Assembly (NCBI RefSeq): GCF_003670115.1
Contig: NZ_QQTY01000002.1
Location: 1,134,423-1,198,422 of the forward strand
Reading direction: 5' to 3'
Source: Natronorubrum halophilum
GTDB taxonomy: Archaea; Halobacteriota; Halobacteria; Halobacteriales; Natrialbaceae
Length of the DNA stretch: 64,000 nucleotides
The position numbers and the translations under genes are program-made. Positions 17,618 to 27,174 of this stretch are shown here, piece by piece. The notes beneath the pieces are model-generated. The model saw nothing but the letters and a program-made list of their open reading frames with translations. It was not told the DNA's origin and searched no databases. Positions within the stretch are counted from its first letter, which is position 1. Each line of letters starts with the position of its first letter.

Positions 17618-19111
17618 ATGACCCTGCACGTGACGAACACGTTGACGGGCGAGAAAGAGCCGTTCGAGCCACAGGACCCCGAGAACGTTCTGCTCTACTA
17701 CTGTGGCCTGACGGTCTCGGATCCGCCACACCTGGGCCACGCGCGGTCGTGGGTCCACGTCGACGTCATGCACCGCTGGCTCGAGTACCTCGGCTACGAC
17801 GTCCGTCACGTCGAGAACTTCACCGATATTAACGAGAAGATCGTCGCCCGCGTCGGCGAGGATGACCTCGGGGACGACGAGGAAACCGTCGCGGAGACCT
17901 ACATCGAACAGACGCTGTCGAGTATGCGCGCGCTCAATCTCCTGCGGGCGGAGGTCTATCCCCGCGTGTCGGAGCACGTTCCCGAAATCATCGACCTCGT
18001 CGAGACCCTGATCGAGAAGGGCTACGCCTACGAGTCCAACGGCTCGGTCTACTTCGACGTCGCCAGCTTCGAGGAGTACGGCAAACTCTCGAATCAGGAA
18101 CTCGATGAGATCGAGTCACAGGGTGACCCCGACGAGCGCAGCGAGAAGCGCAATCCGGCGGACTTCGCGCTCTGGAAGGCCGGCGGCGTCGACGAGGGTG
18201 CCGTCCACGAGCACCGACACGAGGGCGTCGACCACGGGGGCGAACCGCCCGAGGGACTGACCTGGGACTCGCCGTGGGGCGAGGGGCGACCCGGCTGGCA
18301 CATCGAGTGCTCGGCCATGAGCATGACCCACCTCGGCGAGACGCTCGATATCCACGTCGGCGGCCGCGACCTCGTCTTTCCCCACCACGAAAACGAGATC
18401 GCCCAGTCCGAGGCCGCGACGGACGAGCGCTTTGCCAACTACTGGCTCCACTGTGAACTGTTCCAGATGGGCGACGAGAAGATGTCCTCGAGTCTCGGCA
18501 ACTTCGTCACCGTCGAGGAGGGCGTCGACCGGCTGGGAACGAACGTCCTGCGGACCTTCCTCACCGCGGGATCTTACAACAGCACACAGCTCTACGCCGA
18601 CGAGACGATCGCCGAGGCCGAAGAGCGCTGGGATCGACTCGAGCGGGCCTACGACGCGGCCGTCGACGCGGTGGACTCCACCGACGCGAGGACAAAAATC
18701 GTCGACGAGTCGTTCCGGACGGCGGTCGACGAGGCCCGCGCGTCGTTCGTCGAGGCGATGAACGACGACTTCAACACGCGAGAGGCGCAGTCGGCGCTGC
18801 TGTCCATCGCGACGGCGGTGAACTCACACGTCGACGACCGCGATGAGTACGACTACCGCGGACTCCGAGAAGCCGTCGACGCGCTTGAGGAACTCGGCTC
18901 CGTCCTCGGTCTCTCGTTCGCGGGTGAGACGGCGGGTACGGCAACCCTCGCCGGCGACGTGGTCGAACTCGTCCTCGACGTGCGCGCTCGAGAGCGTGCG
19001 GACGGCAACTACGGCCGCGCCGACGAGTTACGCGACGAACTCGAGGCGCTCGGCATCGAGGTCCAGGACACGGACGACGGCGCGAGCTATCGACTGCCGT
19101 CCGGCGAGTGA
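17618..19111 (+). CDS. cysS: Cysteinyl-tRNA synthetase
   Basis: This 497-residue class I synthetase charges tRNA-Cys. The HIGH box appears as [15 protein letters not shown] and the KMSKS loop as [14 protein letters not shown]. Zinc ligands fit the Cys of [10 protein letters not shown] and the Cys/His of [12 protein letters not shown] and HHENEIAQ. A His-rich acidic insert ([17 protein letters not shown], about residues 190-210) is typical of haloarchaeal versions. The C-terminal DALR-like helical and anticodon domains are complete (ends [12 protein letters not shown]). It is monocistronic. Confidence 0.97.
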   Translation: MTLHVTNTLTGEKEPFEPQDPENVLLYYCGLTVSDPPHLGHARSWVHVDVMHRWLEYLGYDVRHVENFTDINEKIVARVGEDDLGDDEETVAETYIEQTLSSMRALNLLRAEVYPRVSEHVPEIIDLVETLIEKGYAYESNGSVYFDVASFEEYGKLSNQELDEIESQGDPDERSEKRNPADFALWKAGGVDEGAVHEHRHEGVDHGGEPPEGLTWDSPWGEGRPGWHIECSAMSMTHLGETLDIHVGGRDLVFPHHENEIAQSEAATDERFANYWLHCELFQMGDEKMSSSLGNFVTVEEGVDRLGTNVLRTFLTAGSYNSTQLYADETIAEAEERWDRLERAYDAAVDAVDSTDARTKIVDESFRTAVDEARASFVEAMNDDFNTREAQSALLSIATAVNSHVDDRDEYDYRGLREAVDALEELGSVLGLSFAGETAGTATLAGDVVELVLDVRARERADGNYGRADELRDELEALGIEVQDTDDGASYRLPSGE

Positions 19112-19275
19112 TACCGACCGACGAGTTTCGGTCGAACGCGATCGAGCGCCACTGACCGCCGTTCGACGGTGGCGGGGACACAGCGGGGCGGAGCGAGTGT
19201 CTCGAATCGGCCGAATTCCACGCGGTGATGAAGACCACGAAATTTATACTTCGGAGTACGGTCGACCTGACTAGT

Positions 19276-20001
19276 ATGAATCGACGACTGTTCGTTGCCA
19301 CGATCGCGGCTGGAGCGGTGGGTACCTCGGCGGGCTGTCTCAGCGGCATCATCAACGACGCCACGACGTTCGAGGCGTTCCCGGTCCGAGTGTCCACGGC
19401 CGCCGCGGACGAGGCCGGGTACGAATACAAAGGGACCAGGAAACGAGTCGAAGAGCGCGAGTTCGCCGGCGAAAGCGTCGAGGTGACGAACTATCTCAGC
19501 GAGTACACCCGGACCCTCGAGCTCCCGCTCGATGCCTTCGGATCGGAGACGGAAGCCGGCGTCTTTGCACTCATCTCGACGCCACAGGTCAGCGTCGCGG
19601 GCGAGAGCTTCAATCCCGTCGGCGAGATGTCCACGGCGGAACTCGCCGAACACGTCCAGAACCAGTACGACAAACTCGAGATCGGGAGTAACATCGGCGG
19701 TCGAGCCCTCGAACCCGACGAACTCGACGTGCGGGTCTCGTTCGATACCTACGAAGGAGCAGCGACGCTACACGGCGAGCAAGAGATCAATGTGCTCGTC
19801 GATATCGCCCAGCCGGATCACGATTCCGACCACCTCGTACTCATCGGCGTCTATCCCGACGAAGAGGGGTTTTCGGCAGAATCCGAACAGGGGCGAATCG
19901 ATACCATGGTCGCCGGCCTCGAGCACAGCGACGACGTAGACGTCGATATCGTCGAGGAGGATGGAGACGGCGGCGACAACGAGACGGACGAAAACGAGTA
20001 G
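19276..20001 (+). CDS. Haloarchaeal lipoprotein (DUF6517-like)
   Basis: The 241-residue protein has a short signal (MNRRLFVATIAAGAVGTSAGC), with the twin Arg at positions 3-4 and lipid-anchored Cys21. The mature part is acidic and beta-rich and ends in a Glu/Asp-rich tail (DIVEEDGDGGDNETDENE). It resembles the haloarchaeal DUF6517 lipoproteins of unknown function. The ATG at 19276 is chosen because it directly precedes the signal. A TATA-like AATTTATAC (19240-19248) lies about 30 bases upstream. Confidence 0.75.
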   Translation: MNRRLFVATIAAGAVGTSAGCLSGIINDATTFEAFPVRVSTAAADEAGYEYKGTRKRVEEREFAGESVEVTNYLSEYTRTLELPLDAFGSETEAGVFALISTPQVSVAGESFNPVGEMSTAELAEHVQNQYDKLEIGSNIGGRALEPDELDVRVSFDTYEGAATLHGEQEINVLVDIAQPDHDSDHLVLIGVYPDEEGFSAESEQGRIDTMVAGLEHSDDVDVDIVEEDGDGGDNETDENE

Positions 20002-20047
20002 CGTCCCTCGCAAAAACGATCGTCGCTGATCGACCGTTCGCGTGCGC

Positions 20048-21148
20048 TTACAGGCCGAGCGCCGTCATAAGCGACAGCCCGCTCGCGAGCGCGCCGAGGA
20101 GGTAGCCGCCGATCGCGCCGCCGTTGAGCAGCGGCAGTCCCGCGTGGGGTCGCCCCTTGAGAACCATGAACATGAGGACGAGCAGGCCGGCGATCGTGCC
20201 GACGAGTGCGCCGAGGGCGGGAACGTTCAGCGCGATTCCCGGAACGTCGATCGTGCCGACGTCGAGGAAGTACGCCGCGCTCGCGACGAGAATCGTCGGG
20301 ATGACGGCGTCGCCGAGGCCGATGAACAGCGCGTCACGTTCCATGCCGCCCTCGTCGGGATCGGTCCCGTCAATTTCGGCGTCGGCATCGGTTCGGGCGT
20401 CATCGCCGGTGGCGTCCGTATCACTCGTCGATGGCCCGCCGTTGGCTGCGGTGGTGGACGTCGAGTCCGTGGGAGTCGCCTCTGCAGAAGCCGAATCCGT
20501 CTCGTCGCCCGATTCGTCCTCGAGGACGCCGTCGGTGCTGCCCGCGGCGAGGTAGGAGTACGAGAGGGTCGTCGGGATCACGAGGACGACGGGGATCTTG
20601 AGGTCCATCACGCCCTCGGCGAGATCGAGCATGTGCTCGGTCCCGTAGACGCTGATGGCGTCGTAGACGGCGAGGACGGACAGCAACAGGATGGCCGGCA
20701 GGAGTCCGAAGCTGATCCCGAACAGGGCGGCCGCACCGGCCCCCATCACCACCCCGGTGCTGTCGATGACGTACCACTCCGGATAGAACAGGAGGGCTGC
20801 CCCGATCCCGACGGCGGCGAGCGCGGCGACGGCGTTGACTCCGCCGACGGTGACCGCGGGCGGGACGAGTTCGGCGAAGACGAACCACGCGAGCATCACG
20901 CTGACGCCGATGATCATGGCCTTGATGAGCCACTGGACGTCGTACTTGAACGTCACGAGCATGAGGGCGGTCGCGACGAGAATAATGGCGAAGTACACCA
21001 CGCTGTTGGCCGGGTCGTCGGGGTCCTCGACCGCCTGTCGATCCGAATCGTGGAAGGGCTCGATCAGCGCCAGCGCACCGAGCTGGACACCGAGAAAGAG
21101 CACCACCGTCAGACCGACGGCGAGGAGGACCCGCGTCCGATGATTCAT
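20048..21148 (-). CDS. Presenilin/signal-peptide-peptidase family aspartyl membrane protease
   Basis: The 366-residue protein has about nine transmembrane helices with both catalytic motifs of family A22: YD in VLAVYDAISVYG (helix 6) and GLGD in ALFIGLGDAVIPTI (helix 7). The third motif, usually PAL, appears as AGLPLLNGG. A hydrophilic, Asp/Ser/Thr-rich loop of roughly 80 residues (GDETDSASAEATPTDSTSTT and on) separates the two catalytic helices, longer than in minimal archaeal homologues. It should cleave helices within the membrane. It sits beside gar1/srp19 on the same strand. Confidence 0.9.
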   Translation of the reverse strand: MNHRTRVLLAVGLTVVLFLGVQLGALALIEPFHDSDRQAVEDPDDPANSVVYFAIILVATALMLVTFKYDVQWLIKAMIIGVSVMLAWFVFAELVPPAVTVGGVNAVAALAAVGIGAALLFYPEWYVIDSTGVVMGAGAAALFGISFGLLPAILLLSVLAVYDAISVYGTEHMLDLAEGVMDLKIPVVLVIPTTLSYSYLAAGSTDGVLEDESGDETDSASAEATPTDSTSTTAANGGPSTSDTDATGDDARTDADAEIDGTDPDEGGMERDALFIGLGDAVIPTILVASAAYFLDVGTIDVPGIALNVPALGALVGTIAGLLVLMFMVLKGRPHAGLPLLNGGAIGGYLLGALASGLSLMTALGL

Positions 21149-21291
21149 AGCCCGGCGTTCGTACCCCGCTCCTATGGGTGTTTTCGTCTTCGCTCGAGCG
21201 AGCGACTCGGATGGCGGTCGGTTCGCGGTCGCTCGAGCCACGCGTTCGAGCGGTGCTACCGGTCTCCAGGGTGTTGTGGATGCCCGGAGCG

Positions 21292-21570
21292 CTATCGAGC
21301 GTACAGTGGCGATCCCACGAGCGACGGCAGGTGAACGCCGGCGTCGGGCGTCACCGCGAGATAGGGGCGCTCGACCGGCCCGAAGACGTCGACGACGCGG
21401 CCGACCTCCTCGAGGGAGTCGTCTAAGACCATCGTCCCGATCTCGTTTCGGAGCGCGCTATCGGAGTTCGCCCCGCCGTCGGCACCACCGGATCCGCTAT
21501 CGTCGGTGTCGTCCGTCCGCAACACGGCGAGGCCCTGTGCGGTACGGACGACCGATCCAACCCGGCGCAT
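21292..21570 (-). CDS. gar1: H/ACA RNA-protein component Gar1
   Basis: The 92-residue protein belongs to the H/ACA ribonucleoprotein that guides pseudouridylation. The Gar1 beta-barrel signatures are MRRVGSVVRTAQGLAVLRT at the start and IGTMVLDDSLEEVGRVVDVF with GPVERPYLAV near the end. An acidic Gly/Ser/Asp-rich loop (DDTDDSGSGGADGGANSD) lies between. Its ATG (21570) is one base beyond the srp19 stop codon, so the two are co-transcribed, an arrangement shared by other haloarchaea. Confidence 0.88.
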   Translation of the reverse strand: MRRVGSVVRTAQGLAVLRTDDTDDSGSGGADGGANSDSALRNEIGTMVLDDSLEEVGRVVDVFGPVERPYLAVTPDAGVHLPSLVGSPLYAR

Positions 21571-21571
21571 C

Positions 21572-21853
21572 TTACTCGCGCATCGCGACGACGTAGGCCG
21601 CGACGGCCTGGACGAGGTCGTTTTTCGCCGAGTCGTCGGCCCCGCGGACGACGACGCGGCCGCGATCGGCCCAGTGCTCCCTGGAGTAGGCCTTGTCCCG
21701 TTCGATCGTGGCATCGTACCCGATCTGCTGGACCGCCTTGGCGATTTCGTCGACCGTCGGCTCTTCGACTGATAGATCTCGTGACACGCGCCGACCCTCG
21801 GCCCGTGAGAGGCCCGCATCGAGATAGGCGGGCCAGATGACGTTCTCGACCAT
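21572..21853 (-). CDS. srp19: Signal recognition particle 19 kDa subunit
   Basis: The 93-residue archaeal SRP19 binds 7S RNA and helps load SRP54. It starts [20 protein letters not shown] and [12 protein letters not shown], the RNA-contact region of the family, and continues to [11 protein letters not shown] and [15 protein letters not shown]. The ATG at 21853 fits the family start; an upstream in-frame Met adds 13 unconserved residues. It is the first gene of the srp19-gar1 pair. Confidence 0.92.
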   Translation of the reverse strand: MVENVIWPAYLDAGLSRAEGRRVSRDLSVEEPTVDEIAKAVQQIGYDATIERDKAYSREHWADRGRVVVRGADDSAKNDLVQAVAAYVVAMRE

Positions 21854-21913
21854 GCGTTCATCTCGAGCAGCCGACGAGTAAACCCTTTTCAAAACGAGAC
21901 GGGAATTCGGCGA

Positions 21914-22993
21914 TTATCGACGGCCCGCGAGGAACGCGACGGCGAGGAGCGCTGCGACGGCCACTGCCACCCCGAAGCCGGGGATCGTATCGTTTTCGGC
22001 GTCGCTTTCACTGTCGTCGGTTTCACCGTCGCCGCTTTCGTTGGCCGCTTCGAGGCCCTCGCTCGCCTGCTCGTAGGCGTCGGGGTGAACTGTTTCGACG
22101 ATATCCACGACGGCGTAGAGTACCTGCGGTGCGGGCTGACTGATCTGGTTCGCATCGACGGAGACCGTATTCTCGTTCTGATAGGCCGTCGTTGCCTCAG
22201 CCCCGTTGGGTATCGGCGGTTCGTCGGTGTAGTCTGGGTAGATGATCCACTCGGGATCTTCGTCGACGATCATCTCGGTGCTGAGTTGCGGGTAGAACGT
22301 GCCTTCCGCCTGTTCGGCGATGTCCTCGACACCGGCGGTCGTCAGCACCTCGTGGATGAACGAATCGGTTCCGGCGGTCGTTCCGTCCTCGCCCATCGCG
22401 TAGTAGGCGAGCGGTCGATCCGCTCCCTCGAGGGCCGTTTCGACGACCTCGAGACGCTCGTCCATCCAGTCGACGGTTTCCTCGGCACCGCCGCACTCGC
22501 CGGTCAGTTCACCGGTTCGAAGGGTGTTCTCGCGCACGTCGTCCATCGAGTTCGCGGCATCGAACTGGTAGACCGTGAGGCCGGACTCGCGAAGACCTTC
22601 GACGTCCGCGTCAGCCGTGGCGTTTGCAGCCAGAACGAGGTCCGGATCGAGGTCGACCACCAGTTCGTGGTCGACCTCGTAGTTGTCGGTGATATCCACG
22701 CGGTCGCCGATTTCGAGGCCGCTCGTCGCCTCCTCGTCGGGCATCCCGTCGAGGCGGTCCTCGGCACCGATCTCGAAGACGGTCTGTGCGTCGCTCGCCT
22801 GCAAGGCGACGATGGACTCCGGCGGTTCCTCGAGCGTGATCTCTTCGCCGGTCGCGTCCGTTACCTCGAGCGGGTACTCACACTCCGCGTCGCTCGCATC
22901 GGCGGTAGTTTGGACGCTCGTCCCAGCTACGGTGGGGGCAAACAGCGAGAGGGCCAGTAGTACGGTAACGAAAACGACGAGTTTCTGTCGCAT
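21914..22993 (-). CDS. btuF: Corrinoid (B12) ABC transporter substrate-binding protein with PGF-CTERM anchor
   Basis: The 359-residue secreted protein has an N-terminal signal peptide (residues 1-25), a periplasmic-binding fold of the BtuF/FecB type (EEPPESIVALQASDAQTVFE, then LVVDLDPDLVLAAN), an acidic linker (GDGETDDSESDAENDT), and the sorting signal IPGFGVAVAVAALLAVAFLA ending in GRR. The PGF-CTERM motif means processing by archaeosortase A and lipid attachment. It is divergent from btuC-btuD with 60 bases between, so all three probably form one corrinoid uptake system. No cobalamin riboswitch was recognised in the gap. Confidence 0.88.
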   Translation of the reverse strand: MRQKLVVFVTVLLALSLFAPTVAGTSVQTTADASDAECEYPLEVTDATGEEITLEEPPESIVALQASDAQTVFEIGAEDRLDGMPDEEATSGLEIGDRVDITDNYEVDHELVVDLDPDLVLAANATADADVEGLRESGLTVYQFDAANSMDDVRENTLRTGELTGECGGAEETVDWMDERLEVVETALEGADRPLAYYAMGEDGTTAGTDSFIHEVLTTAGVEDIAEQAEGTFYPQLSTEMIVDEDPEWIIYPDYTDEPPIPNGAEATTAYQNENTVSVDANQISQPAPQVLYAVVDIVETVHPDAYEQASEGLEAANESGDGETDDSESDAENDTIPGFGVAVAVAALLAVAFLAGRR

Positions 22994-23053
22994 TATCCGC
23001 TATGACGGGGGTCTTCAACAAATATTTGTCTAACCCAACCGAGGTTGCAGTAT

Positions 23054-24184
23054 ATGACGCGCCCGGTCCGGACCGTTTCGTGGTCGGCGGGGTTGATCGT
23101 GCTACTCATCGCCGTCATCATCGGTAGCGCCGCCCTCGGATCGGTCAGGATCGATCCGGTGACGGTGGCGCTGGCCATCTTGAACGCTGTCGTCGTTCCG
23201 TCGGGCGTGACACTCGAGACCGGAACCCTGCCGGTAATCGGGACCGGGGTTCCGGTTCCGGATCTCCGGTACACGTCGATCTTCTCGTTCGACGTTTCGC
23301 GAACGGACCAGATCATCGTGGCCGATATTCGGCTGCCGAGGATCGCCCTCGCGGCGACGGTCGGGTTCTCGCTCGCGGCCGCGGGAACGGTCATGCAGGG
23401 ATTCTTCCGAAATCCGCTCGCCGATCCGTCGATTATCGGTGTTTCGTCCGGCGCCGCTGTCGGTGCCGTCGCAGCGATCGCGTTTCCGGCCCTGATTCCG
23501 TTCGGAAGTCTCCACCTCTCGGCGTTCGTCGGCGCGCTGGGGGCGGCGTTTTTCGTCTACGGGATCGCGACCGAAGGCGGACGAACGCCGGTCGCGACGC
23601 TGCTGTTGGCGGGCGTCGCCATACAGGCGTTTCTCGGCGCGATGATTTCCTACATGCTCGTCCTCAGCGGCGACGAACTCAGACAGGCCGTGGTCTGGAT
23701 GATGGGGCATCTCAACAACAGCACCTGGGGCGACGTCGCGTTCGCGCTGCCGGTCACCCTTGCCGGCGTTCTCGTCTTGCTGGCGTACACGCGCGACATG
23801 AACGTTCTCTTGCTGGGTGAGGAGGACGCACACCACCTGGGCGTCAACGTCGAACGGACCAAACTGCTCTTGCTCGCGATCGCGAGCCTCGTCACCGCGG
23901 CCGGCGTTGCGGTCGCGGGCGTCATCGGGTTCGTCGGACTGGTCGTTCCCCACATCATGCGCCTGGTCGTCGGCCCCGACCACCGCATCCTGTTGCCGAC
24001 CAGCGCGCTCGCCGGCGCGTCGTTTCTGGTCGCGACCGATACGATCGCCCGGATCGGGACGGTCCCGCTCCCGTTCGGCCTCGAGTTCGCGACCCCCGTC
24101 GTGCCCGTCGGAATCATCACGGCCGCGTTGGGCGCGCCCTTTTTCCTCTTCTTGCTCACCCGCCGGGAGGTGCATTCGGTATGA
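23054..24184 (+). CDS. btuC: Corrinoid ABC transporter permease
   Basis: The 376-residue permease of the FecCD/BtuC family has about ten transmembrane helices. Motifs include [40 protein letters not shown], and [20 protein letters not shown] near the ATPase-contact loop. I use the ATG at 23054; a TTG three codons upstream is the only alternative nearby. The last codon overlaps the btuD start (ATGA at 24181-24184). Confidence 0.9.
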   Translation: MTRPVRTVSWSAGLIVLLIAVIIGSAALGSVRIDPVTVALAILNAVVVPSGVTLETGTLPVIGTGVPVPDLRYTSIFSFDVSRTDQIIVADIRLPRIALAATVGFSLAAAGTVMQGFFRNPLADPSIIGVSSGAAVGAVAAIAFPALIPFGSLHLSAFVGALGAAFFVYGIATEGGRTPVATLLLAGVAIQAFLGAMISYMLVLSGDELRQAVVWMMGHLNNSTWGDVAFALPVTLAGVLVLLAYTRDMNVLLLGEEDAHHLGVNVERTKLLLLAIASLVTAAGVAVAGVIGFVGLVVPHIMRLVVGPDHRILLPTSALAGASFLVATDTIARIGTVPLPFGLEFATPVVPVGIITAALGAPFFLFLLTRREVHSV

Positions 24185-25542
24185 CGCAGCGACCGGAGAC
24201 GCACGATGGCGAACCCGAGCGCCAGGCCCGTACGCACCGCCCCGATCCGGCGGCGATATCGGTCGATAACTGTTCGCTCTCCTTCGGCGATCTCTCGGTC
24301 CTCGAGAACGTGTCGCTGACCGTTGAGCCGGGGGAGTTCGTCGGGTTCGTCGGCCCCAATGGAGCCGGGAAGACGACGCTCCTGCGGGCCATCAGCGGTG
24401 CGCTGGAGCCGGCCGCCGGAACGGTGTCGATCGGCGACAGCGATATCCACGCGATCCCCTCGAAGGCCTCGAGTCGGCTGGTATCGGTCGTGCCTCAGGA
24501 TACGACGCTCTCGTTTTCCTTCCCCGTTCGCGACGTCGTCGAGATGGGGCGACACCCCCATCGGTCGCGGTTTTCCGCGCCGACTCGCAGGGACCAGCAG
24601 GCGGTCGAACGCGCCCTCGAGCGCACGCGAACGAACGATCTGGCTGACCGACCGATCGACGAAGTGAGCGGCGGGCAGCGCCAGCGCGTCGTCCTCGCGC
24701 GTGCGATCGCCCAGGAAACGCCGGCGCTGTTGCTCGACGAGCCGACCGGCAGCCTCGACATCAACCACCAGGTCGAGACGCTCGAGTTGGTCCGGGAACT
24801 GGTCGAGGAGGGCCGAACCGTCTGCGCGGCGATTCACGACCTCGACCTGGCCGCGCGCTACTGCGATCGACTCGTGATGCTCGCGGACGGCGAAATCTAC
24901 CGGAGCGGTCCGCCGGGGGACGTGCTGACCGGAGACTCGCTCGCCGCCGTCTTCGACGCGACGGCGACCGTCACGCCGAACCCGATCACGGGGACGGAGA
25001 CGGTGACGGCGCTTTCGGACCGCCGTCGAAACGGCGCGGACGACGGTCCAGACGGGCGGGCGCTCCGAGACGGTCGCCTTCACGTTCTCGGAACGGGAAC
25101 GCGCGCCGCGGGCGTCCTCGCCCGACTCGAGACCGCGGATGCGGGACTCGAGGTCTCCGTCGGCCCCGTTACGAGGGGTGATACGACGGCCGAGACGGCC
25201 CGATCGCTCGAGGTCGACCGCATCGAGGTCCCGCCGTTCGAATCGCTCTCGGAGTCCGATCTGATGATCTTCGAGAACCGGGTCTCCGAGGCCGACGTGA
25301 CGGTCCTGGCCGACCCCGAGATCGGTACGGGCGGGACCGGCAGCCAGCAGCTTCTCGAGGCGGTCGACGGTACGAACACGCCGATCGTTGAGGCGACGCC
25401 GGAGACGGTGCTCGAGGCGGTCGGAGACGCGCTCGCAAACCGGTCGGCGTCAGCAGAGACGGACTCCGACGCAGGTTCGGAGTCGTCGTACACGGATAGC
25501 GACTCGAGTTCGGGGCTGTCGGCCGGGTCGTCCAGCGACTGA
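24181..25542 (+). CDS. btuD: Corrinoid ABC transporter ATPase with long C-terminal extension
   Basis: Residues 20-270 form a FecE/BtuD-type ATPase: Walker [10 protein letters not shown], signature VSGGQRQR, Walker [17 protein letters not shown], switch His in [15 protein letters not shown]. After it comes an extension of about 180 residues with a Rossmann-like start ([19 protein letters not shown]) and an alternating alpha/beta pattern ([20 protein letters not shown]). The last 30 residues are a Ser/Asp/Glu-rich tail. The extension occurs in haloarchaeal BtuD proteins; its role is not known, though a regulatory nucleotide- or ligand-binding domain is plausible. It is translationally coupled to btuC. 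Confidence 0.9.
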   Translation: MTQRPETHDGEPERQARTHRPDPAAISVDNCSLSFGDLSVLENVSLTVEPGEFVGFVGPNGAGKTTLLRAISGALEPAAGTVSIGDSDIHAIPSKASSRLVSVVPQDTTLSFSFPVRDVVEMGRHPHRSRFSAPTRRDQQAVERALERTRTNDLADRPIDEVSGGQRQRVVLARAIAQETPALLLDEPTGSLDINHQVETLELVRELVEEGRTVCAAIHDLDLAARYCDRLVMLADGEIYRSGPPGDVLTGDSLAAVFDATATVTPNPITGTETVTALSDRRRNGADDGPDGRALRDGRLHVLGTGTRAAGVLARLETADAGLEVSVGPVTRGDTTAETARSLEVDRIEVPPFESLSESDLMIFENRVSEADVTVLADPEIGTGGTGSQQLLEAVDGTNTPIVEATPETVLEAVGDALANRSASAETDSDAGSESSYTDSDSSSGLSAGSSSD

Positions 25543-25692
25543 TGCCGTCGAATTAATCCAGTGAACGGTGGTTTCGAACTGGCAACCGGTTCGGCGAGTA
25601 TACTGGCGGACGGCTCCGTCGAAGGCCAAAGAAGCGGATTGATGTTTACAGCGATCAGTACAGAGGGAGAGGGGAACGAGTATGTAGAAGCG

Positions 25693-26868
25693 CTACACGA
25701 CGCCGAGTTCCCGGGGATAGTCGGTCAAGTTTTCGTAGCCTGTCTCGGTCACCACGACGAGGTCTTCGAGGCGGACGCCGCCGGTTCCCTGCTCGTACAA
25801 CCCGGGCTCGACCGTGACGACGTGGCCGGGCCGTAGCTCCCCGCCGCCCCAGTTGAGCTTCGGCTTTTCGTGCACGTCGAGCCCGACGCCGTGGCCGGTG
25901 GCGCTTGTGAAGCCGTCCTCGGTGGCCTCGTCGGTCCGGAGCGTCGGGTACCCCGCGTGCTCGAACACGTCGCAGACCGCCTCGTTCACCGCCTCGCCGG
26001 TCACGCCGGGCTGGATGGTTCCGAGCGCCGTCTCGTATGCCTCCCGGGTCACCTCGTACCACTCCCTGATTTTCGCGTCAGGTTCACCCTTCACGAACGT
26101 CCGGGTCACGTCCCCGAAGTACCGCGATTCCTTGTTGCGCGGGAAGATGTCGACGATGATCGGATCGCCCGCCGCTATCGGGCCCGTCCCGACCGCGTGC
26201 GCCGTGGCCCCCTCCGCCCCTGAGGCGACGATGCACTCGTCTAGCGCACAGCCCTCCTCCAGCAGTGTAGCTTCGATAGCCCGGCAGACCCGCTCGCTGG
26301 TGAGCACCTCCCCGTCCAAGTGCAGGACACCCGACTCGACCGTCGCACGTTCGAGCATTTCCTCGGCGACCGCCATCGCACTCTCGTTCGCCCGCTGGGT
26401 CTCTCTTACGTGTTTGACTTCCACCTCGGTTTTCAGCGCGCGAATATCACCAACCGTGTCGTCGTAGTCGGTGACGACGTTGACGCCGTGGGCGCGGAGG
26501 ACATCGGCAGTGCCGTTCGGGAAGGAGGCCGGTACCGACACCGCGTCGACGTCGTTCTCGGCGAGAAACTCTGCCGTCGCGATGGGACCGGCTCTCGCCG
26601 GCCCGTGTTCGATGACCTTGCTCCCGTAATCGAACTCTGAGAACCGTCGCACGCTATCGCCGTCGCCTTCGGTGCTCGCTCGCGCGTACACCATGTCGGG
26701 GACGAGCAGGTGCACCTTCCCGTCGAGGTACAGAGTGATGAAGTTCCCCATCGCGCGAAAGCCCGAGAGGTAGTACTGGTTGCTATCCTCACCGTCGTCG
26801 TTAATCAGATACCCGTCGGTACCTGCCTCGTTGAGATACGTCGTTAGCTGTGGATAAGCGGGAGCCAT
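25693..26868 (-). CDS. M24 family metallopeptidase (Xaa-Pro dipeptidase-like)
   Basis: The 391-residue enzyme has an N-terminal creatinase/prolidase domain (residues 1-150) and a C-terminal pita-bread catalytic domain. All five metal ligands are visible: Asp in IIVDIFPRN, Asp in YFGDVTRTF, His in [13 protein letters not shown], Glu in [10 protein letters not shown] and Glu in [10 protein letters not shown]. It should remove N-terminal residues next to proline using two Mn or Co ions. The ATG at 26868 ([14 protein letters not shown]) fits the family start. The gene is monocistronic, and the AT-rich run at 26887-26910 (GAACCGAGAAATAAATGTTG region) supplies the promoter. Confidence 0.92.
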   Translation of the reverse strand: MAPAYPQLTTYLNEAGTDGYLINDDGEDSNQYYLSGFRAMGNFITLYLDGKVHLLVPDMVYARASTEGDGDSVRRFSEFDYGSKVIEHGPARAGPIATAEFLAENDVDAVSVPASFPNGTADVLRAHGVNVVTDYDDTVGDIRALKTEVEVKHVRETQRANESAMAVAEEMLERATVESGVLHLDGEVLTSERVCRAIEATLLEEGCALDECIVASGAEGATAHAVGTGPIAAGDPIIVDIFPRNKESRYFGDVTRTFVKGEPDAKIREWYEVTREAYETALGTIQPGVTGEAVNEAVCDVFEHAGYPTLRTDEATEDGFTSATGHGVGLDVHEKPKLNWGGGELRPGHVVTVEPGLYEQGTGGVRLEDLVVVTETGYENLTDYPRELGVV

Positions 26869-27174
26869 GGAGCGAAATTGATGAACCGAGAAATAAATGT
26901 TGTTAAACAGAGATGTCAAATCGCCTCTCTCACGATGCTAGTTGTCAGATCCGAGAGTAAGACCACGGCCGGCGTATGAACGTCTGAAAAGCACATTCGT
27001 ACGCATCGTAAACGAGCGTGTCAAAACAACACACAGCTACCGGAGAGGATCGTATCAGAACCGACCGGACGGCGATCGCGAGCGCTCGAGCGCGATCGGT
27101 CCGTGAATCGGTCCAACCGAGAGTACGAGCGCAACTGGACGGTTTTTTACCCCTCCGCCTCCGAGTGGCCGCTA
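26869..27174. other. Divergent promoter region of the peptidase and gatE
   Basis: The peptidase promoter is in the AT-rich left end (AAATAAATGTTGTTAAACAG, about 26893-26912). Ahead of gatE, GGTTTTTTACCC (27141-27152) is a likely TATA element 23-34 bases before the ATG, so the gatE mRNA should be nearly leaderless. An 8-bp perfect inverted repeat CGATCGCG (27073-27080) / CGCGATCG (27091-27098) lies between, with unknown role. Confidence 0.45.

Noticed and set aside
20042..21334. A 430-codon frame antisense to the presenilin-type protease
   Set aside because: Composed of Arg/Glu/Asp/Gly runs expected from the complement of a GC-rich membrane protein gene.
22994..23053. Cobalamin riboswitch between btuF and btuC
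   Set aside because: The gap is only 60 bases, too short for a B12 riboswitch, and has no B12-box-like sequence.
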